A DNA stretch of 41,548 nucleotides from Salipiger sp. IMCC34102 (GCF_004145405.1 NZ_SELQ01000013.1:1-41548), one strand, 5' to 3'; shown: positions 7,789 through 15,701, counted from the stretch's first letter. Notes: a model not told the origin generated them from the letters alone. Translations and numbers: made by a program.

Positions 7789-7812
7789 CGGCAGGTGAAA
7801 GACCAGCGTCAA
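7573..7812 (-). CDS. Short hypothetical protein, possibly a gene fragment
   Basis: This is a 79-residue minus-strand frame with protein-like composition (amphipathic segments such as TDIEACLHNSLIEQALEGE and AFIEARAAGAQRLLNRW). I do not recognise it. The start at 7812 lies within or at the edge of the IS3 transposase remnant on the other strand, so the gene may have been truncated by that insertion. It could also be a chance frame. Confidence 0.3.
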   Translation of the reverse strand: MTLVFHLPPTREFHFPMGDAFTDIEACLHNSLIEQALEGEILRLRDSAHDLQSAFIEARAAGAQRLLNRWHGEPSGGVI

Positions 7813-7990
7813 ACTGAGCTACTCAAGGAAGCCTGGGCCGCAAGCGGGAAGGTCTATGGCCTTCGTAAACTGCATGATGATATTTTGAACAGGGCGAAAG
7901 CGTCTGCCTGAACCGTGTGGCTCGCCTGACCAAACTGGCCGGGTTCAAGGCCCAGATCGGCTATAAGCGCCGCCCCGGTAAGGGCGGTTT
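7789..7990 (+). pseudogene. IS3-family transposase OrfB remnant, frameshifted
   Basis: The first frame reads QVKDQRQTELLKEAWAASGK then VYGLRKLHDDILN and stops. One frame over, the text continues GESVCLNRVARLTKLAGFKA then QIGYKRRPGK. Together they reproduce the helical/HTH-like segment before the DDE core of IS3-group OrfB proteins. The shift is explained by loss of one C near 7888 (AACAGGGC where AACCAGGGC would keep Asn-Gln-Gly). The catalytic core and the N-terminal part are missing. Confidence 0.7.
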
Positions 7991-8163
7991 CCGTACTTTC
8001 TCTGCACGTGCGAAATCAACCTTGCCAGATCAAGGAAGCGGACACTCCGCCAAGATCAAGCTGTGGAATCTTGGGTCACTTACAGGGAGGGCGGGAAGCT
8101 GACTTTCGCCGCGGGCGCGAGTTCAAGGCGCATCTGATCGGCAGACTGACTTAGGGGCATCCC

Positions 8164-9051
8164 TCAATAGGGGGCGGGTATTACACATCCCTCACCCTTG
8201 TCGCCGCCGTCCTCCTGGCTCTTCAACTTTGCGATCGCAACGTGCAGCTGATCCCTCATGCCGCGCATCTGCGTGATTTCGCGGCCGAGTTGGGCAGGAT
8301 CGGCGGCACGATCAAGGATCGTCGCGGCCATCCCGCCCGGCGCTCGACCCGTCAAACGGCAGGATGCCGTAACGACAAGATCCCAAGGCCGTGCGATCCG
8401 CCCTCCCAAGGCTTCGATCCGCGTGATGATCTGGCGATCCTCGTGGCAGGGAATGGCGCTGAAGCCACCTGCGGACAGATAGGTCCCCGTGCGGAACGCA
8501 AGACTCGCCCCAGGCGTCTGCCCATGTCGCGGAAGGGGATCGTGAAGGCTTGGCGCTTGCAAGCCGTCGAGCTCCGCCTGTAGGGCGGAGACCGCATCTT
8601 CCAACAAGCCATGATGCTGCACCATGTCGGGCAGTCGCGCGAATTCGGCCGGATCCGGTATGACCCTGCCACAAACGACGTCCGCCACCTGCAGTCCCTT
8701 ACGAACACATTGCGCCCAGCCGGGCATTACGGTGCAGTCGGCGTCAGTGGTGGCGAGGATCGAAGTCCTCGGGGCCGCCTTGAGCGCCACCTCCATTCCC
8801 AGCCGACGGGCTTCGCCGACGCCATTCGGAAGGTTGCCGGCATCCAGCACGGCGACCGGTAGGTCGGTGAAGGCATGTGCGATCCGGACCGTATCGTCCG
8901 TGCAGCCGTTGGCAATGACGATGACGTCCACACTTGTGCCGCGACACAGTGCAGACAGGGCGAACTGCAAGCGCGACGCTTCGTTCCGCGCCGGTATGGC
9001 GATGATCAGGCCGCTGGCGCCCCAACCGGGTGGCAGGTGCAGCGACGTCAT
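8164..9051 (-). CDS. Family 2 glycosyltransferase
   Basis: This 295-aa GT-A enzyme transfers a sugar from a nucleotide donor. Seen are the N-terminal strand LIIAIPARNEASRL (15-28), IVIANGCTDDT (44-54), the DxD metal motif in TTDADC (101-106) and an acceptor-side CHEDRQI segment near 200. No membrane helices are evident. The start overlaps the stop of the methyltransferase gene (ATGA), so it is the last gene of a coupled four-gene cluster with an acyl-CoA dehydrogenase-like protein, a PIG-L deacetylase and a methyltransferase. Such a set suggests assembly or tailoring of a small glycoconjugate or glycolipid. The actual substrate cannot be told. Confidence 0.85.
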   Translation of the reverse strand: MTSLHLPPGWGASGLIIAIPARNEASRLQFALSALCRGTSVDVIVIANGCTDDTVRIAHAFTDLPVAVLDAGNLPNGVGEARRLGMEVALKAAPRTSILATTDADCTVMPGWAQCVRKGLQVADVVCGRVIPDPAEFARLPDMVQHHGLLEDAVSALQAELDGLQAPSLHDPLPRHGQTPGASLAFRTGTYLSAGGFSAIPCHEDRQIITRIEALGGRIARPWDLVVTASCRLTGRAPGGMAATILDRAADPAQLGREITQMRGMRDQLHVAIAKLKSQEDGGDKGEGCVIPAPY

Positions 9052-9638
9052 GTCGTGGACCTTTCCAGCGGACTGAAAAGGTCGATCCGATGCCGAGGAT
9101 CGCCAGGTTGCGCCGGGACCATGGGACGGAGCGTCGCGGCGGCGAAGCGCTGCAAGGCGTCACACCCCTCGAGAGGGTTTCCGGACGGCCCGAGCCATGT
9201 GACTGAAATCACCTCGGCGCAGGGCCAGCGCCGATCCAGCTGTTCGGCAAGGTGCGTCAGTCCGGCCGGATCGAGGAAGTAGAGAATTTCCGAAAGCACG
9301 ATTAGATCAAACTGACCCGGCGGCAGATCGCAGGGCAGGAACGCCTCCAGGAAGGTGCCGTCTGGCACGGAGACGCGGGCGGTCTCCAGCGCGGCCTTCA
9401 CGGCATCGATCCCGGTATAGGCCGCGCTGCGCTGGATGAGCCTGCGGGCCAGTTCCCCGTTGCCGCAACCGATCTCGAGGGTATGAGCGTAGCGGGCAAG
9501 TGGCAATGCGGCGAGCGTTGCCTCGAACCGGGCCTGTTCGTATGTCGACGAGCGGAAGTTCCACGGATCGTCCGATAGGGCATACAGATTTTCGAGATGC
9601 GAAAGGGTGACGGCCATGGCGCTATTCGCTTCGCTCAT
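9048..9638 (-). CDS. Class I SAM-dependent methyltransferase (NodS-like)
   Basis: This is a 196-aa protein. Residues 54-63 (LEIGCGNGEL) are the SAM-binding glycine loop, followed by the acidic end of strand 2 (YTGIDAVK) and a FDLIVLSEILYFLD motif IV/post-IV region. It resembles NodS-type N-methyltransferases that act on amino sugars. The ATG at 9638 is preferred over upstream in-frame starts because it overlaps the PIG-L gene by only 17 bases and gives a normal N-terminus. A PIG-L deacetylase next door could generate the free amine that a NodS-like enzyme methylates; that link is inference. Confidence 0.85.
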   Translation of the reverse strand: MSEANSAMAVTLSHLENLYALSDDPWNFRSSTYEQARFEATLAALPLARYAHTLEIGCGNGELARRLIQRSAAYTGIDAVKAALETARVSVPDGTFLEAFLPCDLPPGQFDLIVLSEILYFLDPAGLTHLAEQLDRRWPCAEVISVTWLGPSGNPLEGCDALQRFAAATLRPMVPAQPGDPRHRIDLFSPLERSTT

Positions 9639-10299
9639 CGTAGATTTCGGGACCTTGGGCGAACATCTCGACAAAGCCGGCCGGCATCGTAAAACCCTCC
9701 GGATCATCGAAAATCACGTGGCCCTGCTGGCTGGCATGGGCTGCGATTGCGCGTGACTTCAAGGACGCGTTTACTGGGTAAGTGATGCGCCGGGTGCCCG
9801 GAACCCTGGGGGCCTGTCCGCGCCCGAGCCAGCGCGACCAGATTGGATAATACAGCAGATGCAGTTGCGGATGTCGTTCGAGGAGGGTCTCGGCGATGGA
9901 AGCTGTCGTGACATGGTCGCAATGGGGATCAAGGGGCGATGGAGCAACAAGAATGTGGCTGCCAAGCCGTCGGATCAGAACTTCCAACGCCCGGATGACA
10001 ATGTGCCGGGGAACGTCGTGCAGGGCCGCATCGGGATAGCGCAGGCAGGTCAGATCCGTCCGTGGGTCGCCGCCAAGGATCGATACGGCATCGGCCAGCT
10101 CGCGAGCCCGGAGTTCGGTGAGATCAAGCGCGCTCCTTGGATGCGAGGCCGCCCCGTCGGTCAGGCAGACCACGTGGGCGGGTTTTCCGGCCTGCCAGCG
10201 ATCGGCCAGCAGTGCACCGCATCCCAACACCTCGTCATCCGCGTGGGGGGCGAGGATCAAGCACGGCGTGTGACCCGACAGTTCGATCGCATCATCCAT
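9622..10299 (-). CDS. PIG-L family (LmbE-like) deacetylase
   Basis: This is a 225-aa zinc-dependent N-deacetylase of the LmbE/PIG-L family. The zinc and catalytic residues lie in APHADDEVLG (His19, Asp21, Asp22) and in PHCDHV (His126, Asp128, His129). The family removes acetyl groups from GlcNAc-containing lipids or small thiol precursors. I start it at ATG 10299, which overlaps the upstream gene by 8 bases. A longer frame reaching 10485 would run antiparallel through Arg-rich nonsense. It is part of the coupled cluster 8164-11317. Confidence 0.87.
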   Translation of the reverse strand: MDDAIELSGHTPCLILAPHADDEVLGCGALLADRWQAGKPAHVVCLTDGAASHPRSALDLTELRARELADAVSILGGDPRTDLTCLRYPDAALHDVPRHIVIRALEVLIRRLGSHILVAPSPLDPHCDHVTTASIAETLLERHPQLHLLYYPIWSRWLGRGQAPRVPGTRRITYPVNASLKSRAIAAHASQQGHVIFDDPEGFTMPAGFVEMFAQGPEIYDERSE

Positions 10300-11317
10300 G
10301 CCAGACGTCCGAAAGCGGCCCCTTCCGCGCAAGAAGGATGCGCCCGGAACGTTGCTCCATCGCGTCTCGGGCGACCTGACGGCAATAGGTCGCCAGATCG
10401 CGCGCGATTCGCCCCGTATCCGAACCGCGCGCGAAATGCGCGAGCCCGACGCTCTTTTCCACTGTGGCAATGGTGTCCTGCGCAAGCTCTTCGGTCAGCA
10501 ATCGGGCCTGGATCGACAATGCCACCGCGCGCTCCGGGTCCCTGGTGCCTGACGGCCCCTGAGCAACTTGCGCAGCTTTTTCGATCAATCCGAATGCGGC
10601 CAGCGATCTCCCCAAAAGTGGGGTCAGCCGGGAGATCTGAGCCTCCGTATCCAGCCGGTTCAAACCGGAGAGGTAATCCCGCGCGGCGTCAATCAGACCG
10701 AACGTGCCCCCCAGCTGAAGCGCGGCGATGCGCCAGACACCGCCCACGAAGCTCGGCTCGATATGATAAGCACCCGCATCGCCGATCCACGTTGGCGTCA
10801 GACCTGCAAGATCGACGTCGCCCGACACCGTCGCTCGCATGCCGAGCATGTCCCAGGTTTCGGTATGATGCCTGGCGGGATCGGTCACGTCGACCAGTGC
10901 CAAGCGGCATGCGCCATCGTGAAGCACTGTCACAAGCGCGTCCGTGACGATCCCAAGACCGGACGCGTATCGCTTGCGTCCGGACAGCACGGCATCGCTA
11001 AATGTCACCGGAGGATCGCCGTCCGCCCCCCATACACCGAGGATCGCCCCAGCCGGTGCGGAGCCGGGGGCATGAAGCTCGACCAGCTGCCGGGCGTTCA
11101 CATGACCTTCGCACAAACGCGCAAGCGGTAGATTCGCTTCGGCAAGGGCAACGAGGAAACGGCCAAGATCGACGGGGTGGTCGTTATCCAGCATGCCGCT
11201 ATTAAGGACCGCTCGCATCGTGCCGCCCAGCGACGCTCCGGAATCCTCGGCCGGGGCCGCGTCGCGACAAGTCGCCAGGATTGATGTTCTGAAATGCAAG
11301 GAAGGCCGGTTGCGCAC
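10292..11317 (-). CDS. Acyl-CoA dehydrogenase-like protein, N-terminus short
   Basis: This 341-aa protein resembles the acyl-CoA dehydrogenase-like members that accompany PIG-L, methyltransferase and glycosyltransferase genes in alphaproteobacteria. Features are LAEANLPLARLCEGHVNA (about 53-70), a middle beta region (DPPVTFSDAVLSGRKRYASG) and a helical C-terminal domain. Family members carry FAD, but the usual catalytic Glu is not obvious, so its activity is unclear. Homologues as I remember them have a longer N-terminal helical part. Here the region beyond 11317 carries no continuation, so the gene may be 5'-truncated, or start at ATG 11218. The IS427 element begins only about 170 bases upstream. 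Confidence 0.65.
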   Translation of the reverse strand: MRNRPSLHFRTSILATCRDAAPAEDSGASLGGTMRAVLNSGMLDNDHPVDLGRFLVALAEANLPLARLCEGHVNARQLVELHAPGSAPAGAILGVWGADGDPPVTFSDAVLSGRKRYASGLGIVTDALVTVLHDGACRLALVDVTDPARHHTETWDMLGMRATVSGDVDLAGLTPTWIGDAGAYHIEPSFVGGVWRIAALQLGGTFGLIDAARDYLSGLNRLDTEAQISRLTPLLGRSLAAFGLIEKAAQVAQGPSGTRDPERAVALSIQARLLTEELAQDTIATVEKSVGLAHFARGSDTGRIARDLATYCRQVARDAMEQRSGRILLARKGPLSDVWHG

Positions 11318-11509
11318 AGTCTGATCCAGTCGCGATTAGCGGAGCACTACGACCTGCCCAAAAGTTACAACGTTCCTTGGACTTCTTGTGTTCCGCGAGC
11401 CAAACATTCGTCGCGCCTCCGTCTGTTCCCGTCACAATTCGCCACGTCGCGGAGGACGTAAGGCCAGACAACGCGAACCTGCCACCTTAGGCTCTGGACT
11501 AATTGAGTT

Positions 11510-11953
11510 TCACAGCCAGTAGATGACGACTGCTGCGAGAGCGATGGCGGAGAAGAATGCCTTGGGGCACCTGTCGTATCGGGTTGCTACGCGGCGCCAG
11601 TCCTTGAGCCTACCGAACATGATTTCGATACGGTTACGCCGTTTGTAGCGACGCTTGTCGTATTTCACGGTCGTCTTGCGTTGCTTTCGACCGGGGATAC
11701 AGGCGCGTATGCCCTTGCTCTGCAACGCTTCCCTGAACCAATCAGCGTTGTAGCCTCGGTCGCCGAGCAACCAGTCGACATCCGGCAGGCTGCTGAGCAG
11801 CGCCCGCGCGCCGATGTAATCGCTGACTTGTCCTGCTGAGACGTAGAAATTGATCGGACGGCTTTTGCTGTCGCAGATGGCATGCAGCTTCGTGTTCATA
11901 CCGCCCTTGGTGCGACCGATCAGGCGGCCACGCCCCCCTTGCCCAAGCTGCAC
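11510..11953 (-). CDS. IS427-type transposase, C-terminal frame (OrfB)
   Basis: This frame carries the catalytic half of the IS5/IS427 transposase: RLIGRTKGGMNTKLHAICD, WLLGDRGYNADWFREAL (second Asp) and RNRIEIMFGRLKDWRRVATR (the Y-(2)-R-(3)-E-(6)-K-type Glu signature). It has no good start of its own and is expected to be made by -1 frameshifting from OrfA at the run of six G (in CAAGGGGGGCGT, near 11935). The reading frame is intact to its stop. Confidence 0.9.
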   Translation of the reverse strand: MQLGQGGRGRLIGRTKGGMNTKLHAICDSKSRPINFYVSAGQVSDYIGARALLSSLPDVDWLLGDRGYNADWFREALQSKGIRACIPGRKQRKTTVKYDKRRYKRRNRIEIMFGRLKDWRRVATRYDRCPKAFFSAIALAAVVIYWL

Positions 11954-12261
11954 GCCGTGCGATGAGCCTTCAAGTAAGTCGCATCAATCATAACAGTCTT
12001 CTCCTCGTGGTCCTCGCCCGCCAACCCCGCCAGCATCTGAGCAAAGATGCCCTTCTCACTCCACCGCTTCCAACGATTGTAGAGTGTCTTGTGGGGGCCG
12101 TATGCGGCAGGAGCATCGCGCCACCGCAAGCCGTTACGATTTATGAAGATAATCCCACTCAACACGCGCCGGTCAACGACGCGCGGCTTGCCATGCGACT
12201 TCGGGAAGTAGGGCTCCAGACGCGTCATCTGCGCATCGTCCAGCCAGAAGAGATCAGACAT
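11920..12261 (-). CDS. IS427-type transposase, N-terminal frame (OrfA)
   Basis: This 113-aa protein has the DUF4096-type N-terminal domain (MSDLFWLDDAQMTRLEPYFP ... RWRDAPAAYGPHKTLYNRWK) and the first catalytic Asp in MIDATYLKAHRTA. It ends shortly after the G6 slippery run, where a -1 shift would give the full fusion with OrfB. Confidence 0.9.
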   Translation of the reverse strand: MSDLFWLDDAQMTRLEPYFPKSHGKPRVVDRRVLSGIIFINRNGLRWRDAPAAYGPHKTLYNRWKRWSEKGIFAQMLAGLAGEDHEEKTVMIDATYLKAHRTACSLGKGGVAA

Positions 12262-12329
12262 ATCACCGCTCTGTTTTGGCGCGGTGAATCATCTTACGCA
12301 GCTCAAATCAATGGGTCCTGAGCCTAAGC

Positions 12330-12464
12330 TTATTTTTTCTTGTGCTCGCCAAGGCTGGTCAAGGCTTTACCCTTCGTGGAGTCCGCTGTCGCACTGACCT
12401 TTCCCTTCACCTTTTTCGGCTTCTTCACTTCTCGATTGCCACGTTGCTTGTCGCCCTTGGACAT
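12330..12464 (-). CDS. Small lysine-rich hypothetical protein
   Basis: This 44-aa basic protein begins MSKGDKQRGNREVKKPKKVK. It matches a widespread alphaproteobacterial family of tiny conserved proteins (M.KGDkqrGNrEaKKPK) of unknown function, probably disordered. ATG 12464 is preceded by AGGAGAG at a normal distance, so this start is well supported over an upstream in-frame ATG. The IS427 element ends six bases beyond its stop. Confidence 0.75.
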   Translation of the reverse strand: MSKGDKQRGNREVKKPKKVKGKVSATADSTKGKALTSLGEHKKK

Positions 12465-12711
12465 TTGAATCTCTCCTGGTCCTGAGAATTGTTTTCGTCG
12501 GAGATCTTGCATCCCGTGCCTCTCGGCGAAAGGATGCGGCCGTTCGTATCATTCCTTCCATGTCGGACATTGCGGCGCCGGCACCTACTTTCTCAGGCTT
12601 TTGCGCGACCATCGCTTCGGTCGTGATCAACAGCCCGGCGATCGACGCGGCGTCCTACAGTGCAATCCGGACGAGAAATCAGATGTGAACGTCTTTTCGA
12701 GAACTTGTGTC

Positions 12712-12954
12712 TTAGGTTGTCGGCTTGGGCTTTTTGGAAGTCTTCCGCACCTTTTTCTTCGGGGCTTCTTCAATCCGAGATTTTTCGGATATGTCCCTTT
12801 CGATACGCGACGCCCGGAGTTTCTCAGTCTTGGCCTGACGAGCAGATGTATCTGCTTCGGTCATCTCCTTGACGATCCTCGTGGTGTTATCGGCCTTGCT
12901 CTCGGATGCAGTTGGGCGGAAGACCGTGTTTTTATTTGACAAGCTATTCTCCAT
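12712..12954 (-). CDS. Small charged hypothetical protein
   Basis: This 80-aa protein has a recognisable conserved core (TVFRPTASESKADNTTRIVK then EMTEADTSARQAKTEKLRA) and a Lys-rich tail (KKKVRKTSKKPKPTT). It resembles small stress-associated or hypothetical proteins of Rhizobiales and Rhodobacterales that carry the motif KAD.TTR....I...ea.AR.aKTarLR. Function unknown; probably helical with a nucleic-acid-binding tail. No clear ribosome site is seen. Confidence 0.6.
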   Translation of the reverse strand: MENSLSNKNTVFRPTASESKADNTTRIVKEMTEADTSARQAKTEKLRASRIERDISEKSRIEEAPKKKVRKTSKKPKPTT

Positions 12955-13608
12955 ATTCGGGGGGGGCTAGAAAAGGGATGCTCACGCGTCCTGTGACTCC
13001 CTCGCTTTGGGTCGGTTTGATCGCGCAGACGGGGCTCTCAGACTTCTTTGCTTTGAGGCTGAAAATCTAATTCTAAGTTTTTTTCTAATGCCAAAGTGTC
13101 CGCCGAGGAAAAGACGAAGACTCTGGATCAGGTGATCTGGACTGTCGCTTCAGCCGCGCTCTTGCAACGTTTCTCGCGATAAACCATCTCACGGCGCCGT
13201 TGGTCACCCTGAGATCTGCGATAATTTTTCAACTCGCTCGCGAAATTACAGCAGCTGGCGCAGCGGCCAAAATCGAGTTCGCTGATGTCCGAGAATGGAA
13301 AGCAAAGGATCGACAGAGGAAACTTAGCCCTGTCTCCATGACACGTCGCAGGCCACTTGTCCAGAATGGTCTGCTCAAAGAACACACCGTTTTCACACGT
13401 AGTTGGATCTCGTGCTCAATTCGGGTAGCTGCCCTCTGTTGAAAACTTGGTAAAAGTCAGAATAGCCGCCCCTACAGTCGCTGGACGACCACGTCATGTC
13501 AGAGACATCCTTACTCGCACAACGGAACGCGCCGCCGGTATCGATTCTGCACTAACCCTCGAGAGTCCTCTACCGGAATGAACAGAGTTCGTTGCGAAGG
13601 TCCGCAAA
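12955..13608. other. Gene-poor stretch upstream of the integrase terminator
   Basis: About 650 bases hold no supported gene. A minus-strand frame (13128-13385) and a plus-strand frame (13200-13442) exist, but neither has a recognisable domain or ribosome site. The final part reads TTGCGAAGGTCCGCAAAGGG, one of the scattered GGTCCGC-type intergenic motifs of this window. Confidence 0.5.
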
Positions 13609-13630
13609 GGGCCGTCCGTGAAGACGGCCC
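13609..13630 (-). terminator. Hairpin downstream of integrase gene
   Basis: GGGCCGTC (13609-13616) and GACGGCCC (13623-13630) form an 8-bp perfect stem with a 6-nt loop, 7 bases after the integrase stop on the minus strand. It is followed by only a short T-run (TTT), so termination is likely but not strong. Confidence 0.55.
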
Positions 13631-13636
13631 ATACCT

Positions 13637-14269
13637 TTAGATTTCGATGGCTTCGGCGATAGCCAGCGCATCTTCAAGCTCAACGCCCAGGTATCTGACA
13701 GTGCTGTCCATCTTGGTATGACCCAACAATAGCTGGACTGCCCGAAGGTTGCCCGTCTTCTTATAGATTTGGGTCACCTTCGTTCGCCGCATCGAGTGCG
13801 TGCCATAGGCGCTGGCCTCCAGACCGATGGATGTCACCCACTCACGGACAATACGCGCGTACTGGCGGGTCGAGATGTGAAGCCGTTCGTGAAAACGCCC
13901 AGGCCAGAGGTATTCGGATCCGACCATCAGCGGCTCCCGCATCCACCTTGCGAGCGATGCACGTGTGCCTTCAGAGATTTCGAAGCGCACAGGTTTCTGG
14001 GTCTTGCTCTGCAGAACTGACGCGCGTTCCCTGATTTGACCTGACGCCATGACATCGACCACCTTCATCTTCACCAGATCGCAGCCGCGCAGTTTGCTGT
14101 CGATGGCAAGATTGAAAAGGGCCAGATCGCGGTGGTTCTCGGCCAGTTCCAGCCGCACCCTGACAGCCCAGACATGTTTGGGCTTAAGTGGTCTTTTCTG
14201 GCCGACGATCCGGCCTTTGTTCCAGGCTGGACGCAGTGCGCGGATGGCGGGTAAGTTTGGTGTTTCCAT
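13637..14269 (-). CDS. Tyrosine recombinase/integrase
   Basis: This 210-aa protein is a compact tyrosine site-specific recombinase. The catalytic residues are Arg61 (SKLRGCDL), His158 and Arg161 (THSMRRTK), His184 (LLLGHTK) and Tyr193 (VRYLGVE). It is shorter than phage integrases because the arm-binding N-terminal domain is reduced. The family is widespread on mobile DNA of Rhodobacterales and relatives. I start at METPNLPAIR (14269) rather than the longer frame to 14323, whose extra residues look non-coding. A 49-codon 3' remnant of a related gene lies at 32737-32883 in the same orientation. Confidence 0.9.
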   Translation of the reverse strand: METPNLPAIRALRPAWNKGRIVGQKRPLKPKHVWAVRVRLELAENHRDLALFNLAIDSKLRGCDLVKMKVVDVMASGQIRERASVLQSKTQKPVRFEISEGTRASLARWMREPLMVGSEYLWPGRFHERLHISTRQYARIVREWVTSIGLEASAYGTHSMRRTKVTQIYKKTGNLRAVQLLLGHTKMDSTVRYLGVELEDALAIAEAIEI

Positions 14270-14376
14270 GATGGGTCCTCCGATCCACCACGCCCTCCCA
14301 CATCGACAACCCGACGTTGACAAGGCATCATATCACATGATGCTGCATTGCATCCAAGGTCGGCATCGAGCCCAAA

Positions 14377-14901
14377 GTGACTACTGTGACCTACCAACTC
14401 TCATCTTTCGAATTCCGAGACTACCGCCTAACCGACCGGGAATGGGTCGCGACCGTGAGCGTCGATCACTACACGAGGATCGAAGGTTTCGATCCGAGCT
14501 TTGCGAAGGCGGTCTCGACCGCGCTCGATTTGCTCGAAGCAAGGAACGATGAGGAGGCCAGCAGGTTCCTGATCGTCGAGACTGTGGAGACGCGTCGTCC
14601 AGTCGGCTGCGTCTTCCTCTCCGCAGACGAACCGACGACCGGCAGGTTACGCTTGTTCTATCTAGATGCAGCGTATCGGGGCCTGGGGATTGGCAGGCGC
14701 ATGATCGAAGAGGTCATTGCGCACGCTGAAGCACAGGGCTTCGAGAGGATCCGCGTTTCAACCTACGACCGCCACGAGGCAGCCTGCCGTCTCTACAGGA
14801 ATTTGGGTTTCCGGGAGCAGGCAAGAAAGCCTGCACTCGCGTTCGGACAGCAGATGCACCAAATCGAGTTCGAGAAGACCCTGCCAGATTATTCCCGATA
14901 G
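14377..14901 (+). CDS. GNAT-family N-acetyltransferase
   Basis: This is a 174-aa acetyl-CoA-dependent transferase. The acetyl-CoA site is visible in LDAAYRGLGIGRRMIEEV (the R/Q-x-x-G-x-G/A loop, about residues 93-110), followed by FERIRVSTYDRHEAACRLYR and a C-terminal NLGFRE. Overall it resembles the acetyltransferase half of MarR-GNAT fusion proteins but without the MarR domain. It starts at GTG 14377 with no clear ribosome site, so the N-terminus is uncertain. Its 3' end overlaps the 3' end of the convergent FosX-like gene by 13 bases. Substrate unknown; detoxification of a small molecule would suit the neighbourhood. Confidence 0.8.
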   Translation: MTTVTYQLSSFEFRDYRLTDREWVATVSVDHYTRIEGFDPSFAKAVSTALDLLEARNDEEASRFLIVETVETRRPVGCVFLSADEPTTGRLRLFYLDAAYRGLGIGRRMIEEVIAHAEAQGFERIRVSTYDRHEAACRLYRNLGFREQARKPALAFGQQMHQIEFEKTLPDYSR

Positions 14902-15269
14902 CGGCGCAAACGCTCTTCCAGCATTCCGCTATGCAGCTTGAACATGTGGTTGTCGTGGTCGTAGAAGTAGATCGAATGGCCTTCCCCCTCGACCCTCGAT
15001 CGCCCTTCCCGAACATCGAGCCCGAGAGAGCGAATGCGCTGCAGCCGGTCGTCGTATTCATCGGGGGCCATTTTGAAAGCAACGTGGTTGTAGGTTCGAT
15101 CCGTTAGGCTCTCGCCTTCCATAGTCGCTACCCAGACGCCGCCAACATCGAAGAATCTCTCCTTCGAGAGGGAGAAGGTCTTGTCGCCACTGTCATAGAT
15201 TTTCTTGGCGTTCAGGACGAACGTCAGCACCTCTTCCATCTTGTCGAGGTCGTTAACAATGAAGGTCAT
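14889..15269 (-). CDS. fosX: FosX-like VOC protein, metal site altered
   Basis: This matches FosX, the Mn-dependent epoxide hydrolase that opens fosfomycin with water. Matching segments are YDSGDKTFSLSKERFF (25-40), TMEGESLTDRTYNHVAFK (49-66) and EGHSIYFYDHDNHMFKLHSG (96-115). By my memory of Listeria FosX, its catalytic Glu44 corresponds to Glu37 here and metal ligand His69 to His62. Metal ligand Glu118, however, corresponds to Lys111 (codon AAG). Ligand His7 would be the codon immediately before the ATG at 15269, and no ATG, GTG or TTG lies further upstream before the stop of the preceding VOC gene; only a CTG at 15314 is available. It is the last gene of the DeoR-MFS-VOC operon. Fosfomycin resistance is therefore doubtful. 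Confidence 0.8.
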   Translation of the reverse strand: MTFIVNDLDKMEEVLTFVLNAKKIYDSGDKTFSLSKERFFDVGGVWVATMEGESLTDRTYNHVAFKMAPDEYDDRLQRIRSLGLDVREGRSRVEGEGHSIYFYDHDNHMFKLHSGMLEERLRRYRE

Positions 15270-15317
15270 ATGGCTTAACCCGTCAGACGTTCCAAACTCC
15301 GTGATTTCGTGCAGGCA

Positions 15318-15701
15318 TCAAGATGTGATTTCGACCCGAGAGCCGTCCGGGGTGACGATCACGGCCTCGTAGAACCCGTCCCCCGTCCATCTCGGCTCGC
15401 TTGAGAGAATACCGATTTCCCTGCATCGCCGGGCCAACTCGTCCACCTCCCGCTCCGAGCATACCGAGATCGCGATGTGATCCCACCCCGTGACCTCTCT
15501 ATCTGGCACGGCTTCGATCCAGGGGGCGGTCATCAACTCGATGGCTGCGCCGTCCTTCGGCAAGTGGACGAACCGAGACGTAAATCCCGGGCGACGAGCG
15601 CTTCGGTAAAGTTCTCCAACCTCGGCGCCGAACACGTTTTCCCAGAACGATGCTGCCGCATCGAGATCGACCGTCCAGAGGGCCACATGCGCCAGCTTCA
15701 T
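15318..15701 (-). CDS. VOC-family (glyoxalase-like) protein
   Basis: This 127-aa vicinal-oxygen-chelate protein begins MKLAHVALWTVDLDAAASFW, a typical first beta-alpha-beta unit with His5 as a likely metal ligand. Later strands contain GWDHIAISV (His75 region) and the C-terminal VTPDGSRVEITS with Glu as a third ligand. The family includes glyoxalases, dioxygenases and antibiotic-binding proteins; the substrate is not evident. The start is fixed by the four-base ATGA overlap with the MFS stop (15698-15701). Its stop TGA lies in the same frame as the following FosX-like gene. Confidence 0.85.
   Translation of the reverse strand: MKLAHVALWTVDLDAAASFWENVFGAEVGELYRSARRPGFTSRFVHLPKDGAAIELMTAPWIEAVPDREVTGWDHIAISVCSEREVDELARRCREIGILSSEPRWTGDGFYEAVIVTPDGSRVEITS

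Larger units (their letters stand above)
11490..12324 (-). mobile_element. IS5-family (IS427 group) insertion sequence
   Basis: The element is 835 bp. Its ends are imperfect inverted repeats starting GGCTCTGGAC on the left (11490) and, inverted, GGCTCAGGAC on the right (ending 12324). It is flanked by TA on both sides (11488-11489 and 12325-12326), the expected target duplication. Two overlapping frames encode the transposase through a -1 frameshift. It inserted six bases from the stop codon of a small gene (12330) without breaking it. Confidence 0.9.

Noticed and set aside
9859-10947. 362-residue plus-strand frame across the PIG-L and dehydrogenase-like genes
   Set aside because: Arg/Pro/Gly-rich shadow typical of high-GC antisense; the minus-strand genes have clear motifs.
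12955-13600. Small minus-strand gene at 13128-13385
   Set aside because: No ribosome site, mixed composition and no recognised family.
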